From NCBI GenBank assembly GCA_963797015.1, contig CAWCNV010000007.1, positions 124,001-188,000 on the forward strand: 64,000 nt of DNA, given 5' to 3'. The DNA comes from JBBPZA01 sp963797015 (lineage in GTDB: Bacteria; Actinomycetota; Thermoleophilia; Solirubrobacterales; Solirubrobacteraceae). This document shows positions 1 to 8,807 of the stretch, piece after piece (positions within the stretch are counted from its first letter, which is position 1; every line of letters starts with the position of its first letter). The position numbers and the translations under genes were made by a program. The notes below the pieces were generated by a model. The model was given only the letters and a program-made list of their open reading frames with translations. It made no database searches and was not told the DNA's origin.

Positions 1-18
1 CGGAGTGCTCGGCAGGGT

Positions 19-44
19 CTGATGCGCCCGGCCGGGCGCATCAG
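19..44 (-). terminator. perfect palindrome, probable terminator
   Basis: Two 13-base arms (19-31 and 32-44) are exact reverse complements with no spacer. The palindrome lies 17 bases beyond the stop of the minus-strand epimerase gene. No T-tract follows on either strand, so it would be a stem without a classical U-run, as is common in very GC-rich genomes. The terminator role is inferred from position. Confidence 0.55.
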
Positions 45-61
45 TCAGGTCTCGTGCCGGA

Positions 62-1114
62 TCAGCGCCCCGAGGCCGCGCGCCGGCGGGCCGTGGAGGC
101 GCCGTTCGGGCTGAACGAGGGCAGCCGCTCGCGGCGGCGCATCGTGACCGCGACCTCATCGCGGACCCAGGCGTAGGTCGGGATCAGGCCCTCGCGCAGG
201 CTGATGCTCGGCTCCCATCCCAGGCGCTCCCGGATCAGCGTGTTGTCGCTGTTGCGCCCGCGTACGCCACGCGGTGCTGACAGGTCGTAGCGCCGCTCGA
301 GCCTGACGCCGGCGATGTCCTCGACGAGGTCGACGAGCTCGTTGATGGTCACCATCTCCGAGCTCCCGACGTTCAGCGGCTCGCGGACGTCGGAGTCCAT
401 GAGCTTCTGGGTCCCGGCCAGGCAGTCCGAGACGTAGGTGAAGCTGCGGGCCTGCTGGCCGTCGCCCCAGATCTCGATCTCGTGGCGGCCCGAGAGCTCG
501 GCCTCGGCGACCTTGCGGCAGATCGCGGCGGGCGCCTTCTCGCGGCCCCCGGCCCAGGTGCCGTCGGGCCCGTACACGTTGTGGTAGCGCGCAACCCGCG
601 TCTCGAGCCCGAAGTCCTCGATGAAGTGGCGGCACATGCGCTCGCTGAAGAGCTTCTGCCAGCCGTAGCCGTCCTCGGGCATCGCCGGGTAGGCGTCCGA
701 CTCCTTGAGACTGGCGCTGTCGGGCCGGGCCTGCTTGTCGGCCGCATAGACGCACGCCGAGGAGGCGAAGAAGAAACGGTCGACGTCGTTGAGCCTCGCG
801 GCCTGCAGCAGCTGGGTGCTGATCAGCACCGAGAGCATGCACATCGCCTTGTTGCTCTCGATGAACCCCATCCCGCCCATGTCGGCGGCGAGGTCGTAGA
901 CCCGGTACGCGCCGGCGACCGCGCGGCTGCAGGCATCCGGCTGGCGTAGGTCGAGCACCAGGTTCTCGGCCTCGCCGTGCAGCTGATGCCAGCTCTCCAC
1001 CGGCTTGATGTCGACGGCGCGCACCGCGTAGCCCTCTTCCAGCAGGACGCTGGTCAGATGGCCACCGATGAAGCCGCCTCCGCCGGCTACTACGACGATT
1101 TGATCAGTCGTCAT
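62..1114 (-). CDS. GDP-mannose 3,5-epimerase-like SDR protein
   Basis: 350 aa extended short-chain dehydrogenase. The Rossmann motif GGGGFIGG is at 11-18 and the YxxxK pair at Y150/K154. Features typical of plant GDP-mannose 3,5-epimerase are present: the ADMGGMGFI stretch near 77-85, SSACVY with Cys121, REKAPAAICRK at 191-201 (K193), and GVRGRNSDN near the C-terminus. The known enzyme converts GDP-D-mannose to GDP-L-galactose and GDP-L-gulose in the cytosol. The gmd gene at 43.1 kb draws on the same GDP-mannose pool. It is divergent from the glycosyltransferase at 1273. The ATG has GGAG only 2 bases upstream, a short spacing. Family assignment is strong; the exact product is inferred. Confidence 0.85.
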   Translation of the reverse strand: MTTDQIVVVAGGGGFIGGHLTSVLLEEGYAVRAVDIKPVESWHQLHGEAENLVLDLRQPDACSRAVAGAYRVYDLAADMGGMGFIESNKAMCMLSVLISTQLLQAARLNDVDRFFFASSACVYAADKQARPDSASLKESDAYPAMPEDGYGWQKLFSERMCRHFIEDFGLETRVARYHNVYGPDGTWAGGREKAPAAICRKVAEAELSGRHEIEIWGDGQQARSFTYVSDCLAGTQKLMDSDVREPLNVGSSEMVTINELVDLVEDIAGVRLERRYDLSAPRGVRGRNSDNTLIRERLGWEPSISLREGLIPTYAWVRDEVAVTMRRRERLPSFSPNGASTARRRAASGR

Positions 1115-1272
1115 GACTCCGTCCGTCCGCCTCCGGTCGGTCCGTACTTCCTCTCCGATCCGGGGAGCTTACCCACGGATGGGCAAAAGCGGACACCCGA
1201 GTCCTGCACGGCCCCCGATAGGGGGGTAGAGAGTAAGATCGCCCGCTGCCCGCTTCCCGACCTCATAACGCG

Positions 1273-2493
1273 TTGGCGTCGTCGCAGCCTGGCCTCCGAG
1301 TCCAGCTCTGGAGCTACAACTTCGACCCCGAGCCGACCGGGATCGGCCCGGTGAGCACCGTGTGGGCGCGAGCCATGCGCGAGCACGGGCACGAAGTGGA
1401 GGTAGTTGCTGCGCATCCGCACTATCCAACGGCGCAATGGGGCAGCAGCATCCGCCCGTATCGCGAGATCCGGCGCGGGATTCCCGTGCTGCGGCTTCCG
1501 CTCTGGGTGGGTCGCGCCAGCGCCGCCGAGCGCGTGCGCCAGGAGGCCACCTTCATGGCCTCGCAGTTCGCGGCGCTGCCGGTCCTGCGCCGGCCCGACG
1601 TTCTCGTCAGCGTCTCGCCGTCGTTCCCGGCCCTGCTCCCTGCGTTGGTCAACGCGCGCACGCGCGGGGTGCCATGGGTGCTGTGGCTGCACGACATCTT
1701 GCCGGACGGAGCGTCGGCCACCGGCCTGATCGAGTCGGGGCCGATCCTCGACGCGTCGCGCTGGCTCGAGCGCATGGCCTACCGGCACGCCGACCGGATC
1801 GTGGTCCTGTCTGAGCCGTTCGGCGACAACCTGCGCGCCAAGGGCGTGCCGGCCGACAAGGTCGAGCTGATCTACGACCCCGCGACGCGCGAGCCGCCGC
1901 CCGCGCCGGCCGTCAACGGGTCGCGGCGTGCCGGCCCGCGGATCCTCAGCATGGGCAACATCGGCTTCTCGCAGGGACTCGCGCCCCTCGTCCGCGCGTT
2001 CGACCGCTCCGAGGCGCTCACGGCGATGGACGCCAGGCTGATCATCACCGGCAACGGCGTGGCCGCCGGCGAGGCTCGCAGGATGGCCGCCCCGGGCCGG
2101 GTCGAGATGCCTGGGCTGGTCTCCGACGAGCGTCTCGAGGCCGAGCTGCGCGGCGCCACGCTCGCGCTCGTGAGCCAGCAGCCCGAGGGGACCGAGTTCA
2201 ACCTCCCCTCCAAGCTCATGAACTTCATGGCTTACGGGCTGCCGGTGATCGCCGCGGTCAACCCGGGTGGGGAGGTCGCGCGCATCGTGCGCGAGTCGGG
2301 CGGCGGGTGGGTCGTCGACTCCTCGGATCCGGAGGCGTTCCCGCGCGCCGTCGTCGACGCGCTCGCCGACTCCGCCGAGTTGGCGCGCCGCGCGCGCGCC
2401 GGGTTCGAGTACGCAGGCGTGCACTTCACTCCCCGCGGCTTCGGCGAGCGATTCGATCGCGTGCTGCGCGGCGTCGTCGCGGCTCGCGGCTGA
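1273..2493 (+). CDS. GT4 glycosyltransferase, WbuB/WcaI-like
   Basis: 406 aa GT-B fold transferase. The N-terminal half begins with VQLWSYNFDPEPTGIG, as in colanic-acid and WbuB-type transferases. The C-terminal nucleotide-sugar domain carries ILSMGNIG, LIITGNG, and EFNLPSKLMNFMAYGLPVIA, where the acidic residue and loop contact the donor. It acts on the cytosolic face of the membrane, adding a sugar to a lipid-linked acceptor; donor and linkage cannot be read from sequence. The TTG at 1273 is the first start before conserved sequence and has no good ribosome site. The next gene follows after 25 bases, so this opens a five-gene run of GT, GT, Wzy, Wzx and methyltransferase. Confidence 0.85.
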   Translation: MASSQPGLRVQLWSYNFDPEPTGIGPVSTVWARAMREHGHEVEVVAAHPHYPTAQWGSSIRPYREIRRGIPVLRLPLWVGRASAAERVRQEATFMASQFAALPVLRRPDVLVSVSPSFPALLPALVNARTRGVPWVLWLHDILPDGASATGLIESGPILDASRWLERMAYRHADRIVVLSEPFGDNLRAKGVPADKVELIYDPATREPPPAPAVNGSRRAGPRILSMGNIGFSQGLAPLVRAFDRSEALTAMDARLIITGNGVAAGEARRMAAPGRVEMPGLVSDERLEAELRGATLALVSQQPEGTEFNLPSKLMNFMAYGLPVIAAVNPGGEVARIVRESGGGWVVDSSDPEAFPRAVVDALADSAELARRARAGFEYAGVHFTPRGFGERFDRVLRGVVAARG

Positions 2494-2518
2494 GCTCCTC
2501 GGGGGACCCACCGCGACG

Positions 2519-3634
2519 ATGCTCGACGTCGCGATCCTGACGACGCCGGCGCACGATGGGGTCGTGTCCCACGAGCGCTTCGCGCGGGAATTGCTCGCGG
2601 GACTGCGCGAGCTCGACGGCATCGAAGCGCGCGTCGTCGGCCGGCAGGAGGGGCAGGACGCCACGGGCCGGAGCCTGACCGATCGCACGCGCCGCACGGC
2701 GTCGCGCTTCATCGGCTATCCGCGCGCCGCCCGCCGGCTGCGCGCGGACGCCTTCCATCTCATCGACCAGAGCTACGGGCACCTGGTGGCGGCGCTGCCG
2801 GCCGAGCGCGTGCTCGCCACCTGCCACGACCTGGTCCCGATCCGCGCAGGGCTGCCCGGCGCGGGGTTCACGGTCCCACGGGTGACGCGGGCGCGCTGCG
2901 GGTTCAGCGCACGCTGGCTGCGGCGCGCCGCCCACGTCGCCTGCGTCAGCGAGGCGACGCGCGCCGACGTGATCGAGCTGCTCGGCGTCGACCCGCAGCG
3001 GACGAGCGTCGTCCCCAACGGCCTCGCCCGGAGCTTCCGCCCGCTCGCAGAGGACGAGCGCGGCCGCGTGCGCGCCGGGCTCGACAGCGAAGCGAGGCTG
3101 CTGCTGCACGTCAGCTCGGGCGCCGTCTACAAGAACGTCGAGGGGACGCTCGAGGTCCTGGCGCGGCTGCGCGCATCCGAGCCTCGGACGCTGCTGCTGC
3201 GCGCCGGCGCCCCACTCACCGAGGAGCAGCGCGCGCTGGCCGAGCACCTCGGCGTGCTGCCCGCGGTGCGCGAGCTCGGCCGCGTCAGCGACCAGCGCCT
3301 GGTCGAGCTCTACAACGCGGCCGACGCGATGCTCTTCCCCTCGCACTGGGAGGGCTTCGGCTGGCCCGCCCTGGAGGCGCTCGCGTGCGGGACGCCGACG
3401 GTCGTCTCGGACTGCGCGCCGTTGCGCGAGACGGTCGGCGGCGCGGCGCTGGCCGCGCCGGCCGGCGATGCCGGTGCGCTCGCCGCCGCCGTGCTCGAGC
3501 TCTGGAGCTCGCCCGCGCTGCGAGGCTCGCTGCGCGAGCGCGGCCTTCAGCGCGCCGCCGAGTTCTCGTGGCCCGCGACCGCCGCCCGTTACGCCGCCCT
3601 CTATGAGGCGATCGGCGCGCGGGCCGCAGGTTGA
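2519..3634 (+). CDS. GT4-family glycosyltransferase
   Basis: 371 aa, typical length for GT4. Landmarks: TCHDLVPI (about 102-109), CVSEATRADV in the linker, HVSSGAVYKN at the start of the second Rossmann domain, and FPSHWEGFGWPALEALACGTPTV containing the conserved E-x7-E element. The frame is open upstream of 2519, but that stretch overlaps the previous GT, and the protein fold begins at MLDVAILTT, so ATG 2519 is chosen. A G-rich GGGGGA lies about 10 bases upstream. It probably adds one sugar of the repeat unit assembled by the neighbouring genes; specificity is unknown. Confidence 0.83.
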   Translation: MLDVAILTTPAHDGVVSHERFARELLAGLRELDGIEARVVGRQEGQDATGRSLTDRTRRTASRFIGYPRAARRLRADAFHLIDQSYGHLVAALPAERVLATCHDLVPIRAGLPGAGFTVPRVTRARCGFSARWLRRAAHVACVSEATRADVIELLGVDPQRTSVVPNGLARSFRPLAEDERGRVRAGLDSEARLLLHVSSGAVYKNVEGTLEVLARLRASEPRTLLLRAGAPLTEEQRALAEHLGVLPAVRELGRVSDQRLVELYNAADAMLFPSHWEGFGWPALEALACGTPTVVSDCAPLRETVGGAALAAPAGDAGALAAAVLELWSSPALRGSLRERGLQRAAEFSWPATAARYAALYEAIGARAAG

Positions 3635-3663
3635 CGCCTCGACGCGCAGCCGCGGCCGGCGCC

Positions 3664-3669
3664 TAAAGT
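3664..3669 (+). promoter_or_regulatory. -10 box TAAAGT, leaderless start
   Basis: TAAAGT is followed by 6 bases and then the ATG at 3676. This spacing puts transcription initiation at or next to the start codon. No ribosome site is present, which fits a leaderless mRNA. Confidence 0.5.
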
Positions 3670-3675
3670 ACCCGC

Positions 3676-5109
3676 ATGTCGCCGCAACGGGCGCTCCGAT
3701 TTCCCGATGCCTGGCCGGCGCTGGCGGCGGCGACGCTCGCGGGCGCGCTCGCGTTCGCGGTCCTCGAGCTGAAGCCCACGACCTCGGCCTGCCTGATCGC
3801 CGCCATCGGACTGGTCGCGGTGGGCCCGATGTTGTTCCGGATCGCGCAGGGGCGCTTCGACCCGTTCGAGCCGGTGTTCGTGTTCGCGCTCGCCTGGGCC
3901 GGCATGTTCGTCGTGCGCCCGATCGCGATGCTGGCCAACAACGAGTTCTCCTACATCTGGGCCAAGGGCATCGCGATGCGGCCCTACTTCGACAAGATGC
4001 TGCTGTTCGCGCTGCTCGGCGGCCTCGGCTGGGTGGTCGGCTACGCGCTGCCCGCGGGCAAGCGGCTGGCGCGGAAGGCGCCCGCCCCGCCCGAGGGCGC
4101 CCGTGTCTCGACGGTGGTCGTGATCGCGTGCGCGCTCGCGCTGCTCAGCATCGCGCTGTTCGGGATCTTCGTGGCCCAGGGAGGAAGCCACGCGCTCCAG
4201 ATCATCTTCGGCGGCCGCAGCGAGGCCCAGAACGCGCTGCTCGGGCGGGCCAACAAGTACCTGATCCTCGGCCCGGTCATGCTCGTGGGGGCCACCGTCA
4301 TCACGTACGCGATCGGCCTCAGCAAGGGCAGGCCGGGGATCGTGGCGCTCTCGTTCGGCTTCCTGGCGCTCACCTGGCTGGTGTGGAACACCACGGGCAG
4401 CCGCGTCGTGCTGTTCCCCATGTTCGCCGCGCTGCTGATCATCTACTACATGCACCGCGACCGCCGGCCGGGCGCGCTCACGCTGATCGCGCTGCTCTCC
4501 GTGGCGCTGTTCGCGTCGGCGGTCATCGGGTTCCACCGCACGGCCAAGAACCGCGAGACGCAGTCCTACGTGGGCGCCGCGGCGGAGGTCGCCACCCACC
4601 CCGACAAGATCGCCTACCCGCTGGTCAAGGGGGCCGACGACGCGATGGCGCCGGGGATGGTGGCGACGATATCGGTGGTCCCGCGCGACAAGCCCTACGA
4701 CTACGGCTGGGGCGTCCTGCGCGACGCGCTGGTCCGGCCGATTCCGCGCAGCATGTGGGCGGGCAAGCCGCTGGCGCCGCGCCAGGACACCATCAAGGTG
4801 ATGAACCCGCAGGACTTCTGGAACAAGAACGCCAACCCGGAGATGTCCAGCCTGCTGATCCCGTACCTGAGCTGGGGCATGTTCGGCGCGCTGTGGCTGG
4901 TCGTTTACGGGATCGCCGCGCGGACCGTGTGGGAGTGGTTCAAGCTGCACAGGCGCAACGTCGCCGCGCAGATGATCTACGCGCTCACTCTGCCCCTGTT
5001 CCTGTCGGTCCTGCGTGACAGCCCGGTCGACGCCGGCGCGCTGGCGATCTTCCTGGTCGTGCCGATCTGGCTGACCTTCTGGCTCGGGCGCGTGCGTCTG
5101 CGCGGGTAG
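3676..5109 (+). CDS. Wzy-type oligosaccharide repeat-unit polymerase
   Basis: 477 aa integral membrane protein with about ten to twelve hydrophobic segments, starting at residue 14 and spread evenly to the C-terminus. A long polar loop (roughly 300-390, with YDYGWGVLRD and IPRSMWAGKP) lies between segments, the usual topology of Wzy polymerases. It would join flipped lipid-linked repeat units outside the membrane. Wzy proteins share little sequence, so the call rests on topology, size, and position directly before a Wzx flippase (3 bases apart) and after two glycosyltransferases. TGSRVV/LFPMF followed by an Arg-rich cytosolic turn resembles the polymerase family with AsnTxGSR-like loops. An O-antigen ligase is the main alternative. 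Confidence 0.75.
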   Translation: MSPQRALRFPDAWPALAAATLAGALAFAVLELKPTTSACLIAAIGLVAVGPMLFRIAQGRFDPFEPVFVFALAWAGMFVVRPIAMLANNEFSYIWAKGIAMRPYFDKMLLFALLGGLGWVVGYALPAGKRLARKAPAPPEGARVSTVVVIACALALLSIALFGIFVAQGGSHALQIIFGGRSEAQNALLGRANKYLILGPVMLVGATVITYAIGLSKGRPGIVALSFGFLALTWLVWNTTGSRVVLFPMFAALLIIYYMHRDRRPGALTLIALLSVALFASAVIGFHRTAKNRETQSYVGAAAEVATHPDKIAYPLVKGADDAMAPGMVATISVVPRDKPYDYGWGVLRDALVRPIPRSMWAGKPLAPRQDTIKVMNPQDFWNKNANPEMSSLLIPYLSWGMFGALWLVVYGIAARTVWEWFKLHRRNVAAQMIYALTLPLFLSVLRDSPVDAGALAIFLVVPIWLTFWLGRVRLRG

Positions 5110-5112
5110 GCC

Positions 5113-6477
5113 GTGGGGCTGGCAGGCACCCCGAGCCGCCCGGACGCGTGGCTCGGCCGCGCGCGCGGGCTCCTCACCGGGGCCACTCCGCGCGGTCGCG
5201 CGTTCGTGACCGTGCTCGGCGGCTTCGCGGTGCAGCCGCTCCTGCTCGTGAGCGGCGTGATCGTCGCGCGCCTGCTCGGCGTGGAGGACCGCGGCCACCT
5301 CGCGCTCCTGTGGGTCGTCTCGCTGTCGCTCGCCTACCTCGGGGCGGCCGGGATCCCGTCGGCCACCACCTACTGGGTGGCGCGCCAGCCTGGCGTGAGC
5401 CGGCCGCTGGCGCGTCGCGTCGTCCGCATCGCGCTAGTGCAGGCCGTGGTGGCCACGGCGCTGTCGGCGGCCGTGCTGGCGATCGCGCTGCACGGCGAGC
5501 GCGGCGCGGTGCTCGTGTCGGCCCTGATCTCGCTGCCGGCCGTCCCGGCGATGGTCGCCGTCATGCACGGCATGGCCTTCGTGCAGGGCTTCCAGCGCTT
5601 CAGGACGTGGTCGGTCCTGAGGCTGCTGCCGCCGCTGCTCTACACCGTGACCGTGGTCCCGCTCGCGGCGGTCGGCGCCGGCCTGGTCGCCGTCACCGCC
5701 GCGTGGGTCGGCTCGTTCGTGATCGCCGGGCTCGTGGCCGTGGAGCGCGCGGCCGCAGTTCTCCCGGCGGGGCCCGAGGACCCCGCGCCGTCGTTGCGCG
5801 CGCTGCAGTCGTTCGGGGCCAAGGCGTTCCTGGGCGCGACCTCGCCGTCGGACACGCTGCAGCTCGACCAGGCGCTCGTCGGCCTGTTCGTATCACCGAC
5901 GGCGCTGGGGCTGTACGTGGTCGGGATCGCGTTCACCAACCTGCCGCGGCTCGTGGCGCAGAGCCTCGGCTACGTCGCCTATCCGCACGTGGCGAAGAAG
6001 AGCGACCCGCGCCTCGCGCGGCGCGCGCTGTGGGGATGGGGCGCGGTGGCGCTGGTGGCGGCGGGTGCGATCACGGTGGTGCTCGAGCTCGCGGCGGGCT
6101 GGCTCGTGCCGTTCTTCTTCGGCAGCGCGTTCGAGGACGCGGTGCCGCTCGCGCAGATCCTGCTGCTCGCCTCGCTGCTCGTCAGCGTGCGGCGGGTGCT
6201 GGGCGATGGAGCGAGGGGCGCGGGCTCGCCCGCGCTGGGAACCGTCGCCGAGGCCGCCTCCACCGCCGTGCTCGTTCCCGGGATCGCGATCGTCGCCGGC
6301 AGCTACGGCGTCACCGGCGCGGCTTGGATGCTGGTCGTCGCCGGCGGCGTGGGGCTGCTGGTGATGCTCGCCGGGCTGGCCCGCGGCGCGCCCGGCCGCC
6401 GGAGCGCTCCGACCGAGCCGGCGGTCGCCGGCGAGGCGCCGCGCGACCCGGCCCTCGTCGGGGACGGGACGGGCTGA
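5113..6477 (+). CDS. Wzx-like polysaccharide flippase
   Basis: 454 aa MATE/MOP-superfamily membrane protein with about twelve to fourteen hydrophobic segments. The first contains RAFVTVLGGFAVQPLLLVSGVIVARLLG in two pieces typical of lipopolysaccharide O-unit flippases. LQLDQALVGLFVSPTALGLYVV marks the start of the second half. It would move undecaprenyl-linked repeat units across the membrane. GTG 5113 follows the polymerase stop by 3 bases, and its own stop overlaps the next start (TGATG), so the cluster is translationally coupled. This is one of three flippases in the window. Confidence 0.85.
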   Translation: MGLAGTPSRPDAWLGRARGLLTGATPRGRAFVTVLGGFAVQPLLLVSGVIVARLLGVEDRGHLALLWVVSLSLAYLGAAGIPSATTYWVARQPGVSRPLARRVVRIALVQAVVATALSAAVLAIALHGERGAVLVSALISLPAVPAMVAVMHGMAFVQGFQRFRTWSVLRLLPPLLYTVTVVPLAAVGAGLVAVTAAWVGSFVIAGLVAVERAAAVLPAGPEDPAPSLRALQSFGAKAFLGATSPSDTLQLDQALVGLFVSPTALGLYVVGIAFTNLPRLVAQSLGYVAYPHVAKKSDPRLARRALWGWGAVALVAAGAITVVLELAAGWLVPFFFGSAFEDAVPLAQILLLASLLVSVRRVLGDGARGAGSPALGTVAEAASTAVLVPGIAIVAGSYGVTGAAWMLVVAGGVGLLVMLAGLARGAPGRRSAPTEPAVAGEAPRDPALVGDGTG

Positions 6478-7322
6478 TGGCCGATCTGGCCGACGTCCAG
6501 CGCAACTGGGAGATCTACGCCCGCGCCGACCCCATGTGGGGCGTACTGATGGACCCCGGCAGGCGCGGCGGGGGCTGGGACGCGGAGGCGTTCTTCGCCG
6601 CCGGCCGGGAGGAGGTCGCGACCGTGCTCGAGCACATCGCGGGTCGTGGCGTAGTGCCGGACCTCGGCGGCAGCGCGCTCGACTTCGGCTGCGGCGTCGG
6701 CCGCCTGACCCAGGCCCTGGCCGGGCGCTTCGCGCTGGCCTGGGGGGTGGACATCTCGCCGACGATGGTCGAGCTCGCCGAGCAGCTCAACCGCCATCCT
6801 GGGAGCTGCCAGTACGTGGTCAACACGAGCGACGACCTGGCGCGCTTCGACGACGGCAGCTTCGCCTTCGTCTACACGAGCATCGTGCTCCAGCACGTCG
6901 AGCCGCGCTACTCGAGCCGCTACCTGGCCGAGTTCGCGCGCCTGCTCGCGCCGGGCGGCGTGCTCGTGTTCCAGATCCCGGATCGCGCCGAGCCCGGCCG
7001 CACCCCGCGCGAGCGGCTCGGCCACCTCGCGGAGAGGCTGCGGCGGACCCTCGGGCTGCGGACCAGGACTCGGCGCGCGCTGCGCCGGGCGGGGTTGCTC
7101 TCGCGCCCGGTCGACACGCGCGAGGCGGCGGCCGAGATGCACGCGCTCGACGAGGCCAGCGTGCGCCGCATCGTCGAGGGGGCGGGCCTGCGGTTGGTCG
7201 ACGTGCAGCTCACCAACTCGATCGACCCCGACTTCGTCGGCGGCCTGACCTACCTGACCGAGCCTCCGACCGTGGGCTGGGTGAGCAAGCAGTACTGCGC
7301 CGTCAGGCCACCCGCCCGATGA
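6477..7322 (+). CDS. class I SAM-dependent methyltransferase
   Basis: 281 aa. The SAM-binding motif I reads ALDFGCGVGRLTQAL (about 76-90), followed by GVDISPTMVELA (motif II) and FVYTSIVLQHVEP (motif IV/post I), then a hydrophobic LLAPGGVLVFQIPD strand. The fold is Methyltransf_11/25 type, often O-methylating sugars or aglycones. The start overlaps the flippase stop by one base, so it is the last gene of the 1273-7322 run. Its last 20 bases overlap the 3' end of the convergent methyltransferase on the minus strand. Substrate unknown; glycan methylation is inferred from context. Confidence 0.8.
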   Translation: MADLADVQRNWEIYARADPMWGVLMDPGRRGGGWDAEAFFAAGREEVATVLEHIAGRGVVPDLGGSALDFGCGVGRLTQALAGRFALAWGVDISPTMVELAEQLNRHPGSCQYVVNTSDDLARFDDGSFAFVYTSIVLQHVEPRYSSRYLAEFARLLAPGGVLVFQIPDRAEPGRTPRERLGHLAERLRRTLGLRTRTRRALRRAGLLSRPVDTREAAAEMHALDEASVRRIVEGAGLRLVDVQLTNSIDPDFVGGLTYLTEPPTVGWVSKQYCAVRPPAR

Positions 7323-8082
7323 GGTAGATGTCGCTGCACAGCTGGGGCCGTCGGCGCAGGGGACGGTCGAGGAGCTGCGCGGCGATGCGGCGCCTTCGCC
7401 CGTCGCCGCGGTAGCCCATCCAGTTGCGGCCGAGGATCCGCACGTCGCGCAGCTCGAGGTCGCGCGCGATGTAGCGCAGGTCGTCCACGTCGGGCTCGCG
7501 GACGTGCCCGCGGAACTGCTCGTGCTCGTACCACTCCTCCATGCTCGTCCACTTGACCCTGCCGAAGGGCATCAGCACGCGCTTGCGCAGGTTGGCGCAG
7601 TTGGGCGTCGAGATCACGAACAGCCCACCGTCCGCCAGCGCCGCGCGGACGCGGTGGAACAGGCGCTTGGGCGAGTGGTGCCAGTGCTCCATCGAATCGA
7701 AGCTCGTCAGCGCGCCGAGCGAGCCGGGCTCGAGCTCCAGCCCCTGCCCGATGACGTCGCGCTGGACGATCTCGACGCCGTGCGCGCGATGCAGCTCGAG
7801 CGCGGCGGCGCCCTCGCGGCGGTTGACCTCGTCGGACAGGTCGTCGACGAGGATCGCCCTGAGCCCGACGGCGGCGCAGCCGAGGCTGAACATCCCCACC
7901 CCACCGCCGATGTCGCACACCGCGGCCCCGGGCTCCAGGCGGTCGGCGACCAGCCCGACGTTGAACGCGATCCGCGGCACGTCCTCGAGCTGCCCCGCCC
8001 GCAGCGCCGGCGGATAGCTCCTCGCGATGTCGGTGAGCATGGCCTCGAGCGCGTGCGACACGAGCGCGGCATCGTGGCACAC
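7303..8082 (-). CDS. class I SAM-dependent methyltransferase
   Basis: About 259 aa from GTG 8082, or 245 aa from ATG 8040. Motif I is AVCDIGGGVGMFSLG, then LVDDLSDE, VIQRDV-like acidic strand, and LTSFDSMEHWHHSPK, the pattern of cytosolic methyltransferases seen in polysaccharide clusters. LFVISTPNCANLRKR follows. It is the last gene of the minus-strand run 9991-7303, lying 8 bases after the preceding methyltransferase stop with a hairpin between them. ATG 8040 has GAGG 2 bases upstream, so the start is not settled. Substrate unknown. Confidence 0.78.
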   Translation of the reverse strand: MCHDAALVSHALEAMLTDIARSYPPALRAGQLEDVPRIAFNVGLVADRLEPGAAVCDIGGGVGMFSLGCAAVGLRAILVDDLSDEVNRREGAAALELHRAHGVEIVQRDVIGQGLELEPGSLGALTSFDSMEHWHHSPKRLFHRVRAALADGGLFVISTPNCANLRKRVLMPFGRVKWTSMEEWYEHEQFRGHVREPDVDDLRYIARDLELRDVRILGRNWMGYRGDGRRRRIAAQLLDRPLRRRPQLCSDIYLIGRVA

Positions 8083-8083
8083 G

Positions 8084-8100
8084 GCCGGGCTCAGCCCGGC
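8084..8100 (-). other. hairpin with a stop codon as loop
   Basis: GCCGGGC and GCCCGGC flank TCA, forming a 7-base stem with a 3-base loop. The loop is the TGA stop of the upstream minus-strand methyltransferase. The stem sits immediately before the GTG start at 8082 of the next gene, where it could affect coupling between the two genes. Confidence 0.4.
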
Positions 8101-8807
8101 TTGACCAGGACCACGCGCGCGAAGCTCGTGAGCGCGGGCACCGGATGGCGCACGAGTGCGCGCGCGAGGCGGTCCTCGAGTGCCTGCAGCGGAGGCACGC
8201 GCTTGTAGTAGATGTGGCCGAAGTAGCCGACGTACTCCTCGACGTCGAACCCGAGCCGCTCGAAGCGACGCAGCTGGCCGTGCGACGGCCCCCGGCACCA
8301 GCGGTATGCGGCTGGGAAGACCTCCTCGTGCCCGTCCGTCTCCCGGACGGGGATGGACAGCCCGGCGAGCCGCCGGCCCATCGCGCCCGGGAGCACGCGG
8401 TTCAGCGCGAAGGGCAGCGCGTACAGCGTCGAGAAGAAGTGCGCCGCGCGCCCGCCGCCGGCCAGCAGGCGGGCCACGTTGCGGTGGAAGACCTCGGGCT
8501 CGGCTACGTGCTCGAGCACGTAGCGGCTGATCGCGAGGTCGCACGACGCCGCCGCCGTGACGCCCGGTGCCGACATGTCGAGGACGAGCTTCTCGTAGGA
8601 GTCCGGGGCGAGCGCGAGCTGCTCGGCGGAGGCGTCCGCCACGACGTAGCGCAGACCGTGGCGCGCGATGAAGCCGGGCGATAGGACCGGGTTGGCGCCG
8701 CCGCCGAGGTCGAACACGGTGCGCGGACGCGAGGACACGACGAGCTCCTCGACGCGCCTTCTGAAGACCTCGCGCGGCGGGTCGAGCGCGTAGCTCACGA
8801 CCGTCAT
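8091..8807 (-). CDS. class I SAM-dependent methyltransferase
   Basis: 238 aa. RTVFDLGGGANPVLSPGF (about 33-50) is motif I, followed by VVADASAEQLA, and CDLAISRYVLEHVAEPEVFHR as the post-I helix region. The second half contains YALPFALNRVLPG and HIYYKRVPPLQ, typical of methyltransferases near sugar transferases. The ATG overlaps the stop of the glycosyltransferase by 4 bases (ATGA), so it is translationally coupled. Substrate unknown; sugar methylation is likely from context. Confidence 0.8.
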   Translation of the reverse strand: MTVVSYALDPPREVFRRRVEELVVSSRPRTVFDLGGGANPVLSPGFIARHGLRYVVADASAEQLALAPDSYEKLVLDMSAPGVTAAASCDLAISRYVLEHVAEPEVFHRNVARLLAGGGRAAHFFSTLYALPFALNRVLPGAMGRRLAGLSIPVRETDGHEEVFPAAYRWCRGPSHGQLRRFERLGFDVEEYVGYFGHIYYKRVPPLQALEDRLARALVRHPVPALTSFARVVLVKPG

